A stretch of 37,081 nt of DNA from Gordonia jinhuaensis (GTDB lineage Bacteria; Actinomycetota; Actinomycetes; Mycobacteriales; Mycobacteriaceae): contig NZ_BMGC01000020.1 of assembly GCF_014639795.1 (NCBI RefSeq), forward strand, positions 31,640-68,720, written 5' to 3'. The notes under the pieces are model-generated. The model worked only from the letters and a program-made list of their open reading frames with translations, searched no databases and was not told the origin of the DNA. Positions within the stretch are counted from its first letter, which is position 1, and each line of letters opens with the position of its first letter. This document shows, piece after piece, positions 18,353 through 26,228 of the stretch. The position numbers and the translations under genes were made by a program.

Positions 18353-18623
18353 GCCACGCTCAACGCCTCGCGCCGGTCGCAGATTCCGTGGCCGAATGTC
18401 CGTGGCTACATGCGCGTGGTGTGCGTGGTGTTCACTGCCGGGCTTGTGCGCCAGGTGAATGTAACCGTGGTGCAACAACGGACTGCGCCGTTAGCGTGTG
18501 CGAGGCATTCATCGATGGTTCGTGAATCTCACCACCTCGAGTCGTGCGCGACTCGAATCCCGGTCACACCCCGTTTTTCAGTCACACTCCGAAGTCCACT
18601 CACCAGCCACAAAGGACACCCAC
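18353..18623. promoter_or_regulatory. Intergenic leader of the amino-acid ABC operon
   Basis: This 271-bp divergent gap holds a possible rightward -10 box TAGCGT (18492-18497) and, about 40 nt downstream, a perfect 8-bp hairpin TCGAGTCG-TGCG-CGACTCGA (18537-18556) followed by a GTTTTT run at 18573-18578. The long leader with a hairpin could carry attenuation or a regulator site. It does not match any riboswitch I recognise. Confidence 0.35.
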
Positions 18624-19631
18624 GTGTCACACGCCTCTCGGCTCACCGCGCCGACACCCCTCACGATCGGCGAGCATCACACACCGGCCGATCGGGACGC
18701 CCCTGCAGATGCCCCCTCGTCGCACGGTGAACGTGCTGTGCCGCGCAGACATCCGGGTCGGTGGATCGCCACGGCGGTGGTGCTCGTGATTGTCGCGCAG
18801 ATCATCCACGGACTGGTGACCAACGACTTCTTCGCCTGGCCGCGGTTCTCCTACTGGTTCGCCAGGCCGGTGATCCTGCACGGACTGGTGGTCACCATCG
18901 AGGTCGCAGCGCTCAGCGCCGTCGTCGGACTCGTCGGGGGTGTCATCCTGGCCTTGATGCGGCTGTCGAAAAACCCAGTGCTGCAGGTGGTCAGCTGGAT
19001 CTACATCTGGTTGTTCCGATCCATTCCGCTGTTGGTCCTGCTGTTGTTTCTCTACAACTTCGGTGCGCTCTACAAATCCCTGAGCCTGGGGATTCCCTTC
19101 GGTCCGGGCTTTCTGCACTTCGACGAGTCGACGCTGGCCACGTCGTTGGTGATCGCGGTGATCGGGATAGGTCTCAACGAGGCCGCGTTCGCCGCAGAGA
19201 TCGTGCGTGCGGGCATCTTGTCGGTCGACCAGGGGCAGCGTGAGGCCGCCTCGGCCCTCGGGCTTCCTCGGTCGCATGAGTTCCGACGAGTGGTGGCACC
19301 CCAGGCGCTGCGCGCGATCATCCCGCCCTACGTCAACCAACTGATCGGCATCGTCAAGGCCACCTCGCTGGTGTACTACGTCTCGCTGATCGACCTGTTC
19401 GGCGCGGTGGAGACGATGGGGAGCACCTACTCCGGCGACATCATCCCGCTGCTTATGGTGGCCACCGTCTGGTACGTGATACTCACCAGCATCATCTCGG
19501 TGATCCAGTACTACGTGGAACGCCACTTCGCCCGTGGCGCCGTCCGATCGCTACCACCCACACCTGTGCAACGAGTCCGCCGCGGCTTTGCGCAGTGGCG
19601 TGCCGCGCGCACGACGACGGCGGTGGCGTGA
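18624..19631 (+). CDS. Polar amino-acid ABC transporter permease
   Basis: This 335-residue HisM/GlnP-type permease forms the membrane channel of an amino-acid importer. About 45 hydrophilic N-terminal residues precede the first membrane segment, then come about five or six further segments. The ATPase-contact EAA loop is clear: EAASALGLPRSHEFRRVVAP. GTG 18624 is chosen because AAAGGA lies 7 nt upstream; the frame is open back to 18498, but that stretch looks non-coding. The TGA overlaps the ATPase ATG (TGATG). Only one permease gene is present, so a homodimer is expected. Confidence 0.9.
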   Translation: MSHASRLTAPTPLTIGEHHTPADRDAPADAPSSHGERAVPRRHPGRWIATAVVLVIVAQIIHGLVTNDFFAWPRFSYWFARPVILHGLVVTIEVAALSAVVGLVGGVILALMRLSKNPVLQVVSWIYIWLFRSIPLLVLLLFLYNFGALYKSLSLGIPFGPGFLHFDESTLATSLVIAVIGIGLNEAAFAAEIVRAGILSVDQGQREAASALGLPRSHEFRRVVAPQALRAIIPPYVNQLIGIVKATSLVYYVSLIDLFGAVETMGSTYSGDIIPLLMVATVWYVILTSIISVIQYYVERHFARGAVRSLPPTPVQRVRRGFAQWRAARTTTAVA

Positions 19632-20434
19632 TGGTCGCCGAGCGCGTCACACACGCCCCCGACGTTCCCGCCACCGCGGCCGTCGGAGTGTCGGTGGTCA
19701 ACGTACACAAGAATTTCGGGCATCAGCAGGTGCTGCGTGGGATCGATCTGACGGTTCCACCGGGCCAGGTGACGGTGATCATCGGCCGATCCGGGTCGGG
19801 AAAGTCGACCCTGTTGCGGTGCATCAACCATCTCGAGAAGCCCGACATCGGACATGTGGAGATCAACGACGAACCGATCGGTGTCCGTCGACATCGCGGA
19901 CGCCTGAAGGAGCTGTCGGAGAGCAGAATTCGTCGACAGCGCGGTCAGATCGGTTTCGTGTTCCAGAATTTCAACCTCTTCTCGAATCTGACCGTCATCG
20001 ACAACGTTGCCGCCGCGCAGGTCGCACTCGGTATGGAGAAGGGATCCGCGCACGAGCAGGCGCGAGTACTGCTCGACCGAGTGGGACTCGCGCACAAGGC
20101 CGACGCCTATCCGCGCACCTTGTCCGGCGGCCAGCAGCAGCGCGTCGCCATCGCCAGAGCCCTGGCGTCGAAACCGGGTGTGGTGCTGTTCGACGAGCCC
20201 ACCTCGGCGCTGGACCCCGAACTGGTGGGGGAAGTGCTCGAGGTGATCGACGACCTCGGCTCGTCGGGAACCACGCTGATCGTGGTGACCCACGAGATCG
20301 GCTTCGCCCGCGAGATCGCCGACGAGGTGGTCTTCATCGACAACGGCAGGATCCTCGAACAGGGCCCGCCGGCAGAGGTTCTCGACAATCCACGCCACGA
20401 CCGCACCAGAGACTTCCTCAGCAAGGTCCTCTGA
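19631..20434 (+). CDS. Polar amino-acid ABC transporter ATPase
   Basis: This 267-residue HisP/GlnQ-type ATPase powers import through the preceding permease. It has Walker A GRSGSGKST, Q-loop FQNFNLFSNLT, signature LSGGQQQR, Walker B VVLFDEPTSALDPE and the H-loop VVTHE. The start codon shares one base with the permease stop. Its first 18 residues are an extension before the VSVVNVHKNFG start of the domain. The binding-protein gene follows after 100 bp of repeat-bearing DNA. Confidence 0.94.
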   Translation: MVAERVTHAPDVPATAAVGVSVVNVHKNFGHQQVLRGIDLTVPPGQVTVIIGRSGSGKSTLLRCINHLEKPDIGHVEINDEPIGVRRHRGRLKELSESRIRRQRGQIGFVFQNFNLFSNLTVIDNVAAAQVALGMEKGSAHEQARVLLDRVGLAHKADAYPRTLSGGQQQRVAIARALASKPGVVLFDEPTSALDPELVGEVLEVIDDLGSSGTTLIVVTHEIGFAREIADEVVFIDNGRILEQGPPAEVLDNPRHDRTRDFLSKVL

Positions 20435-20461
20435 GCGCCCTCATCTGTCTCGCACTGCGCC

Positions 20462-20532
20462 CCGAACAACACCACCATCCCCGAACAACACCACCACCGT
20501 CATCCTCGAACAACACCACAAGGAGAACAACA
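20462..20532 (+). repeat. Degenerate tandem repeat between ATPase and binding-protein genes
   Basis: CCGAACAACACCACCA occurs at 20462 and 20481, TCGAACAACACCACA at 20506 and a short GAACAACAC at 20524, right up to the GTG start of the binding-protein gene. The RNA would be A/C-rich and unstructured, and the last copy carries the AGGAGA ribosome-binding site. Confidence 0.75.
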
Positions 20533-20534
20533 CA

Positions 20535-21593
20535 GTGCGTTCGCACCTGTTTGCTGCGTCTGCCGGCCCCACGAGATCTCGCCTACGCCGGTGGGGTGCG
20601 GTGTCGATTGCCATGGTCACGGCCGCGACCGTGATGGGCACCGCCGCAGGGTGCTCGGAAGGGGATTCGGCTGCGGCGCCCGCGTCGAATGCCGACGGCA
20701 CCACTGCGGTCACCGTCGGTGCGGTATCCAACGGTGCCGCCACCGAGACCACGATCTCGGTTCCGCAGGTCGCCGCGATTCGCGCAGAACTACCCAAGGA
20801 GGTCCTCGACGGCGGCGCCCTGACCATCGGCATCGGTGCACTGCCCGCGGGTTCGGCTCCACTGGCCTTCGTGGGCACCGATCAGAAGACCCTCACCGGA
20901 TCAGAGCCCGATCTCGGACGTCTGGTGGCCGGTGTGCTCGGCCTGCGCGCGGAGATCACCAATGCCACCTGGGACAATCTGTTCGTCGGGATCGACAGCG
21001 GCCGTAGCGATGTCGGATTCTCCAACGTCACCGTCACCGAAGCGCGTAAGGACAAATACGACTTCGCGAGCTACCGCAAGGACAATCTCGCCTTCGAGGT
21101 ACTCGAGTCCAGCAGCTGGAACTTCGACGGAAACCCCGACAGCCTTGCGGGTAAAACCGTATCGGTGAGTTCAGGTACCAATCAGGAGAAGATCCTCCTC
21201 GAATGGCGCCAGCAGCTGCAGGCCAAGGGAAAGACCTTCACCGTCAAGTACTTCCCCGACAGCAGTGCGGTAGCGCTGGCATTGCAGTCAGGGAAGATCG
21301 ACACCTACTTCGGCCCGAATCCCTCCATCGCCTACCACATCAGGCAAACCGCATCGACGCCCAAGCCGACTCGTGACGCGGGGACGTATTCCGGTGCCGG
21401 GCAGACACTTCAGGGTCTGATCGCTGCGACCACCAAGAAGGGATCGGGTCTGGTCAAGCCGCTGGCCGATGCGCTCAACTACCTGATCAGCAACGGTCAG
21501 TACAGCAAGTGGCTGGCCGCGTGGAATCTCTCGAACGAGTCGGTGACCAGCTCGCAGATCAATCCGCCCGGCCTGCCCCGGACCAACTCCTGA
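20535..21593 (+). CDS. Amino-acid ABC transporter binding lipoprotein
   Basis: This 352-residue SBP_bac_3-type protein captures the substrate outside the membrane for the permease and ATPase upstream. A basic N-terminus and hydrophobic segment end in GTAAGC, an atypical lipobox with Ala at -3, at about residue 36; a 50-residue Ala/Thr-rich linker follows. The domain begins at LTIGIGALPAGSAPLAFVG and includes PDLGRLVAGVLGLRAEI, GRSDVGFSNVTVTEARKDKY (about 155-175) and VSVSSGTNQEK. The missing arginine-rich amino-acid site motif leaves the ligand open. The start is GTG 20535 with AGGAGA 8 nt upstream. Confidence 0.88.
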   Translation: MRSHLFAASAGPTRSRLRRWGAVSIAMVTAATVMGTAAGCSEGDSAAAPASNADGTTAVTVGAVSNGAATETTISVPQVAAIRAELPKEVLDGGALTIGIGALPAGSAPLAFVGTDQKTLTGSEPDLGRLVAGVLGLRAEITNATWDNLFVGIDSGRSDVGFSNVTVTEARKDKYDFASYRKDNLAFEVLESSSWNFDGNPDSLAGKTVSVSSGTNQEKILLEWRQQLQAKGKTFTVKYFPDSSAVALALQSGKIDTYFGPNPSIAYHIRQTASTPKPTRDAGTYSGAGQTLQGLIAATTKKGSGLVKPLADALNYLISNGQYSKWLAAWNLSNESVTSSQINPPGLPRTNS

Positions 21594-21651
21594 TGCGGGC
21601 GGACGCCAGGACAGCCGAACAGCGTATCGATACAGCAAGGGAGACGAGGCC

Positions 21652-22719
21652 ATGAGATTTCTCGCCATCACGCTGATCGTGCACGCTCCCGACCCCGTGA
21701 CCGGTGAACAGGTCGGCACCGCCGAGCGATTCCGGCAGGTCGTCGAATCCGCGACGCTGGCCGAGAGTCTGGGTTTCGACGGGTTCGGCGTCGGTGAGCG
21801 CCACGAAATCCCGTTCATCTCGTCGTCGCCGACGGTGGTGCTCAGCCACATCGCCGCGCGCACCGAGACGATCCGGTTGTTCACCGCGGTCACCACTCTG
21901 TCGCTACTCGATCCGGTGCGTGCCTTCGAGGACTACGCGACGCTCGACCATCTCTCGGGAGGTCGGCTGGAGCTGATCATCGGCAAGGGCAACGGTTCGG
22001 CGCAGCGGGACCTGTTCAACGTCACACCCGAAGACCAGTGGGACCGCAATGCCGAATCCTACGAGGTGTTCCGTCGCCTGTGGGCCGAGAATCGGATCAC
22101 CTACGACACCAGGTTCCGGCCACCGCTGCACGACGCGCAGGTGTGGCCGCAGCCGCTCCAGCAGCCGATCCGCATCTGGCATGGCAGCGCGACCAGTCGC
22201 GAGTCGGTGGATCTTGCAGCGCGCCACGGTGATCCACTGTTCTCGGCGAACGTGACCCATCCCGCCGAGCCGTATGGGGAGTTGATCGACCACTATCGGA
22301 AACGGTGGATCGAGCACGGTCACGATCCTCAGCGAATCGCGGTGGGTGCGGGAACAGCGGGCTTTTACGCCGCACGTCGATCGCAGGACGCGATCGAGGA
22401 CTATCGGCCGGTCTTCGCAGGCTATCTCCAGGCGCAGAAGCGACTCGGCGTGGATCCGGTGTTTCCCACGCTGGAGGATTATGTGGAGCGCTCCTCGGCG
22501 CTGATCGGCAGCCCCGAACAGATCATCGACAAGGTTCACCGCTATCACCAGCGGTTCGGGCACACCGTGATGCACCTGCACGCCGAAGCCGGTGGACTCC
22601 CGGAGAAGAAGCACCGCAGGGGACTGGAACTGTTCGCCCAGGAGATTGCGCCAGTGCTGCGTACGCAGATCCCCGATCCACCCTGGGGGTGGGGCTCACC
22701 CGACCCCCTCCTAGCCTGA
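21652..22719 (+). CDS. LLM-class flavin-dependent monooxygenase
   Basis: This 355-residue luciferase-like monooxygenase probably uses reduced FMN (or F420) and oxygen. It shows AESLGFDGFGVGERHE (about 37-52), SPTVVLSHIAARTETIRLFTAV, DHLSGGRLELIIGKGNG (about 99-115), and QPIRIWHGSATSRESVDLAARHG. Luciferase-like enzymes beside amino-acid or sulfonate transporters often cleave C-S bonds; the position right after a polar amino-acid importer and before a GNAT gene fits S-alkylcysteine or related sulfur salvage. A GGGAGACGAGG site precedes the ATG. The TGA shares its A with an ATG in frame with the next gene. Confidence 0.87.
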   Translation: MRFLAITLIVHAPDPVTGEQVGTAERFRQVVESATLAESLGFDGFGVGERHEIPFISSSPTVVLSHIAARTETIRLFTAVTTLSLLDPVRAFEDYATLDHLSGGRLELIIGKGNGSAQRDLFNVTPEDQWDRNAESYEVFRRLWAENRITYDTRFRPPLHDAQVWPQPLQQPIRIWHGSATSRESVDLAARHGDPLFSANVTHPAEPYGELIDHYRKRWIEHGHDPQRIAVGAGTAGFYAARRSQDAIEDYRPVFAGYLQAQKRLGVDPVFPTLEDYVERSSALIGSPEQIIDKVHRYHQRFGHTVMHLHAEAGGLPEKKHRRGLELFAQEIAPVLRTQIPDPPWGWGSPDPLLA

Positions 22720-22775
22720 TGACAAGCGGCCTGATGACAAGCGGCCCGAGGACAAGCGGCCCGAGGACGAGCGGC
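22716..22775 (+). repeat. 15-bp tandem repeat at monooxygenase/acetyltransferase junction
   Basis: Four units: CTGATGACAAGCGGC twice (22716-22745), then CCGAGGACAAGCGGC and CCGAGGACGAGCGGC (22746-22775), with a fifth partial unit CCGACG. The first unit contains the stop of the monooxygenase. The unit length is a multiple of three, so the repeat is open in the acetyltransferase frame. Confidence 0.85.
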
Positions 22776-22796
22776 CCGACGCGGAGAAAGACAACG

Positions 22797-23510
22797 ATGA
22801 CCCCGGATACGGCAGTGCTGGACAACCCCGCCTACCACGCGCTGAACAACGCCCACGCCCATCTGGCGGAACGGTCGGGGAGAGTGGTGCGCTATCGGAC
22901 CGACGTCTCGCCGTTTTTCGCGCTGCCCGATGATCCCACCGACGGCGACTGGTCGGACGTGGCCGTCCTCGCCGGACCGGGCGAGCTGGTGGCGCCGTCG
23001 GCACTGCGGACACCTCCGCCGCCCGGATGGCGGGTGGTGCGCCACATCCCCGGCGTGCAGCTGGTCGCGCAGACGCTCCTCGACGGTCCTGATGACGAGG
23101 CCGTGATCCTCACGCCCCGTGATGTGCCCGAGATGATCGCGCTGGTCGAGGACACCCGGCCCGGACCCTTTCTGCCCCAGACCATCGACCTGGGCACCTA
23201 CCTGGGTATCCGCCGCAACGGCCGCCTGGTGGCGATGGCCGGCGAACGACTGCGCCCGCCGGGTTTCACCGAGATCAGCGCGGTCTGCACCGCGGCCGAG
23301 GTACGGGGGCAGGGGCTGGCAACGAGGTTGATACGAGCAGTGGCGCACCGCATCGTCGAGCGTGGTGAGCGGCCGTTCCTGCACGCCGCAGCGGAGAACA
23401 CCACCGCGATCCGGCTGTATGAATCGCTGGGCTTCGCCCGGCGCAGTGATGTGGTGTTCCAGGCGATCCGAGTGCCTGATCTCGCAGGGCGGGGCAGTTC
23501 AGTGCGCTGA
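22797..23510 (+). CDS. GNAT-family N-acetyltransferase
   Basis: This 237-residue protein has an N-terminal half of unknown fold (the LAERSGRVVRYRTDVSPFFAL region) and a C-terminal FR47-like GNAT domain: GYLGI-like strand TYLGIRRNGRLVAMAGERL, then the acetyl-CoA loop EVRGQGLATRLIRAVA (about 165-180) and the closing NTTAIRLYESLGF. It should acetylate an amine with acetyl-CoA. ATG 22797 is preferred because GGAGA lies 9 nt upstream; ATG 22719, overlapping the monooxygenase stop, would add 26 residues built of TSGPR/TSGLM repeats. It ends 12 bp inside the convergent prrB gene. Confidence 0.85.
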   Translation: MTPDTAVLDNPAYHALNNAHAHLAERSGRVVRYRTDVSPFFALPDDPTDGDWSDVAVLAGPGELVAPSALRTPPPPGWRVVRHIPGVQLVAQTLLDGPDDEAVILTPRDVPEMIALVEDTRPGPFLPQTIDLGTYLGIRRNGRLVAMAGERLRPPGFTEISAVCTAAEVRGQGLATRLIRAVAHRIVERGERPFLHAAAENTTAIRLYESLGFARRSDVVFQAIRVPDLAGRGSSVR

Positions 23511-24851
23511 GCCGCCCGGTCGCGCGGACTCGCCGATGGTGATCGACACCTCCAGTCCGGTCGGACCGGGGGAGTCGGCCAGTCGCACACGTCCGCCGTG
23601 CAGTCGGGCCTGCTGGGCGACCAGCGCCAGACCGATGCCCGAGCCCGGACCGGTGGCCGTGGAGCCGCGACGGAATCGGCCGAGTACTTCGTCGCGCTCG
23701 GCGGGTGGGAGTCCACTGCCGTTGTCGCCGACGACCACCTCGACCACACCGTCAGGATGAATCACCGTGCGCACTCCCACGGCCGTGGCGTGACCGTGGC
23801 GCACGGCGTTGGTGAACAGATTCTCCAGCGCCAGTCGCAGTCCCGGGGCGAATCCGTGCACCACCAGCTGCCGGGGATGCGCGGCGTCGAAGCTGACATC
23901 GGGAAAGGCCTCGCGTGCGTTCGCGACACTGCTGTCGATGACCTCGACGAGGTCGACGGGTTCGAGGTCGTCGGGCCCGATCAGGTCGCCACGCGCCAGA
24001 GTCTCCAGTGCGGTCAGCGTGCTGACGACGCGGCGGTGGGATCGCTCCAGGCGTGCGGTGAGCACATCGCGGTCGTGATCGGACAACGCATACCCGCCAC
24101 GCAACATGTCCAGGTCTGTGCCCATCGCGGTCAGTGGGCTGCGCAGTTCGTGGGCCGACGTCGAGGCGAAATCACGTGCAGCCGCGAGTGCTTGAGCGGT
24201 GCGCCGATGCTCTGTCTGTAGACGGTCGAGGAGATCGGTTGTGGCGATGGCGATCTCGCGTCCCTCGCGGGCGCCGCCCACACCCGTACGCAGGCCCGGA
24301 CTCGGGTCACCTCGCACGATTCCCTGCGCGAGAAGGCGAAGCGGCCGGGTGGCGCAACCACCGAGGATCCATCCGAGGGTGGCTGCGGCGATCACGCCGA
24401 GTGCCGCCACGATCACCATCTGTCGGTGGCGAGCGTCGACCCGGTCGCGCGTGGGTGCCAGAGGTAGCGCGATCGACACGCGCGTCGGAGCCGCCGCAGC
24501 GGGGTGTCGGGTGACGGTGTCTATCCGGTAGTCGGCGCCACCGAGGTTTTCGGTGACCAGACCGTCGGGCAACTCGGGCACCGTCGTCGAGGTCGACAAC
24601 ACCACCTCGTCGCCGCGCCGGAAGGTCGCCAAAAAGCCCTGGGCGTCGGGCTGTGCCTGCAGCGCCTGCTCGCCGCGCGCACGGCCCACGCTGGCCGCGA
24701 CTGACGTCAGCCGCGTCACCTGAGCGTCGAGCTGCTGATACTCGTCGTCGGCCACCACCACCCAGGCGACCGCCGCGATGATGCCGGCGACTATCGCCGC
24801 GCCGACGGCGGTGGCGATCGCGACGCGCACACGCAGGGACGGGGTCCTCAC
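23499..24851 (-). CDS. prrB: Sensor histidine kinase (PrrB-like)
   Basis: This 450-residue kinase has two membrane segments (about 9-34 and 145-165) flanking an extracytoplasmic sensor of about 110 residues, a HAMP-like region, the phospho-acceptor His234 in SAHELRSPLTAMG, the N-box ALENLFTNAVRHG, and G-boxes VVVGDNGSGLPPAE and GSGIGLALV. Gene order and sequence style match mycobacterial PrrB, which regulates respiration and adaptation genes. The GTG start overlaps the stop of prrA (GTGA), so the pair is coupled. The sensor ligand is unknown. Confidence 0.9.
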   Translation of the reverse strand: MRTPSLRVRVAIATAVGAAIVAGIIAAVAWVVVADDEYQQLDAQVTRLTSVAASVGRARGEQALQAQPDAQGFLATFRRGDEVVLSTSTTVPELPDGLVTENLGGADYRIDTVTRHPAAAAPTRVSIALPLAPTRDRVDARHRQMVIVAALGVIAAATLGWILGGCATRPLRLLAQGIVRGDPSPGLRTGVGGAREGREIAIATTDLLDRLQTEHRRTAQALAAARDFASTSAHELRSPLTAMGTDLDMLRGGYALSDHDRDVLTARLERSHRRVVSTLTALETLARGDLIGPDDLEPVDLVEVIDSSVANAREAFPDVSFDAAHPRQLVVHGFAPGLRLALENLFTNAVRHGHATAVGVRTVIHPDGVVEVVVGDNGSGLPPAERDEVLGRFRRGSTATGPGSGIGLALVAQQARLHGGRVRLADSPGPTGLEVSITIGESARPGGSAH

Positions 24852-25645
24852 CGCGGTGTACGCCCTGTCGGATCGGCTGCAGCCGCGGTTCCCGACGGGT
24901 CCTGCACGCGCAGGTCGGCGGTGTCGCTGCGCAGCACGAAGCCGTAGCCGCGGACGGTGTGGACCACCCGTGGACTGCCGTCGCGTTCGAGTTTGCGACG
25001 CAGGTATCCCACGAACACATCGACAACCTTCGTCTGGACGGGAAAGTCGTATCCCCATACGTCGGCGAGTAGTTCGGTGCGTGAGCGAGCGGTTCCGGCC
25101 TCGGCTGCCAGTGCGGCCAGCAGGTCGAATTCACGCGGTGTCAGATCCACTGCGCGCCTGCCACATTCGACCCGTCTGCCGGGCAGGTCGATCGTCACGT
25201 CGCCCACCTGTACCAGCCTCGTGGGGGCGTCGGACGCGGCGTCGGTGGGCACGGGCGCGGCACGAGGGCGTCGCAGCAGCGCCCGCAGCCTCGCGACGAG
25301 TTCACCGAGGTGGAACGGCTTCACCAGGTAGTCGTCGGCGCCGGCTTCGAGTCCGATGATGCGGTCGTCGACCGACGTGCGTGCCGAGAGCACGCAGATC
25401 GGGATCTGTGATCCGCTCTCGCGCAGTGCGGCGACCACCGCGACGCCGTCGATGTCGGGCAGGTTCATGTCCACGACGATGGCATCGACCTGCTGGGCTT
25501 CGACGCTTGCGAGTGCACCCATGCCGGTCTCCGCGGTCGACACGACGAACCCGGACAGCCCCAACCCCATCTGAAGTGAGGTGAGGATGTCCGGGTCGTC
25601 GTCGACGATCAGCACCTGCGGTGCGGTCTCATCGGATGAACTCAT
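24848..25645 (-). CDS. prrA: OmpR-family response regulator (PrrA-like)
   Basis: This 265-residue regulator has a receiver domain with acidic pocket DDD (15-17), phospho-acceptor Asp59 in VVDMNLPD and Lys109 in YLVKPF, a 20-residue linker, and a winged-helix DNA-binding domain (LTPREFDLLAALA, then WGYDFPVQTKVVDVFVGYLR and VRGYGFVL). It ends with about 22 extra hydrophilic residues. The match to mycobacterial PrrA is close in pattern. It is 30 bp downstream of the hemophore-like gene on the same strand, so the three may be one operon, though prrA could have its own promoter. Confidence 0.93.
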   Translation of the reverse strand: MSSSDETAPQVLIVDDDPDILTSLQMGLGLSGFVVSTAETGMGALASVEAQQVDAIVVDMNLPDIDGVAVVAALRESGSQIPICVLSARTSVDDRIIGLEAGADDYLVKPFHLGELVARLRALLRRPRAAPVPTDAASDAPTRLVQVGDVTIDLPGRRVECGRRAVDLTPREFDLLAALAAEAGTARSRTELLADVWGYDFPVQTKVVDVFVGYLRRKLERDGSPRVVHTVRGYGFVLRSDTADLRVQDPSGTAAAADPTGRTPR

Positions 25646-25675
25646 GACATCGAGAGTGTCACGCTGGGGAACCGA

Positions 25676-26059
25676 TCAGAACTGCCCACACGTGGCCTTC
25701 ACGGCCGTGACCTTGGCCTCGAGCTTGTGATGGTGGCGTTCCCAGCGCTTGTGCGCATGGGAGTGCGCGGCCACGAACGCCGTGCGGGCGGCCTGCTGCT
25801 GCGCCGGCGTCAGGGTGATGTAGTGCTCGAACGCCGCGTTGGCCTTGGGATGGGTCGCAAGGTGATGTGCGAACGTCGGCTCATGGGCGGCGATCGCCTT
25901 CTCCACCTGCTCCACAGTGCAGGTGGTGCCTGTCACATGCGCGGTGGGTGCCGTCTGGGGCGGGGTCGCCGGTGCTGCCGACGCCGTGGCCGGCACCACT
26001 GCCAGACCGGCGACGACCGCCGCGGCACCGATTGACCACCGTGCGAATGGTGTTCTCAT
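25676..26059 (-). CDS. Secreted hemophore-like heme-binding protein
   Basis: This 127-residue protein has a clear Sec signal peptide (basic RTPFARW, hydrophobic core, cleavage near ATASA-AP at about residue 28). The mature part is small and helical with two cysteines, TTCTVEQVE and the C-terminal KATCGQF, as in the mycobacterial hemophore-like (Rv0203-related) family. It is rich in histidine (AHSHAHKRWERHHHK), which fits heme or metal binding. ATG 26059 follows an AAAGGACA/AGGACA site; the frame is open upstream but the signal peptide fixes the start. I found no IdeR-type iron box. The prrAB genes follow directly. Confidence 0.8.
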   Translation of the reverse strand: MRTPFARWSIGAAAVVAGLAVVPATASAAPATPPQTAPTAHVTGTTCTVEQVEKAIAAHEPTFAHHLATHPKANAAFEHYITLTPAQQQAARTAFVAAHSHAHKRWERHHHKLEAKVTAVKATCGQF

Positions 26060-26214
26060 GGTTGTCCTGTGTCCTTTCGGTCTCAGCCGCTGACTCCGGC
26101 CGGCGGCGAGATCCAACGTAGGAGCGGATCCGGGCATTGTGGGGCACTCATCGGTAAGGGTTTGGTCAGAACACGGGCGGTCCGCGCAGGAGGTTCCGGT
26201 CGATCGTGCGCTGG

Positions 26215-26220
26215 TAGCGT
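26215..26220 (+). promoter_or_regulatory. -10 box of leaderless photolyase mRNA
   Basis: TAGCGT is followed by 8 nt and the ATG at 26229. A GAAGG lies inside the spacer but too close to the ATG to serve as a normal ribosome-binding site. Confidence 0.45.
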
Positions 26221-26228
26221 CGAAGGTG

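Noticed and set aside
18480-18623. Leader peptide or sulfur-responsive riboswitch before the amino-acid ABC operon
   Set aside because: No short ORF with a cysteine run and stop, and no recognisable riboswitch core, could be found; only a short hairpin and a T-run are present.
20462-20532. CRISPR-like array
   Set aside because: Repeat units are short, degenerate and nearly adjacent, without unique spacers of equal length; it is a simple tandem repeat.
26060-26228. IdeR iron box upstream of the hemophore-like gene
   Set aside because: No TTAGGTTAGGCTAACC-like sequence is visible in the gap.
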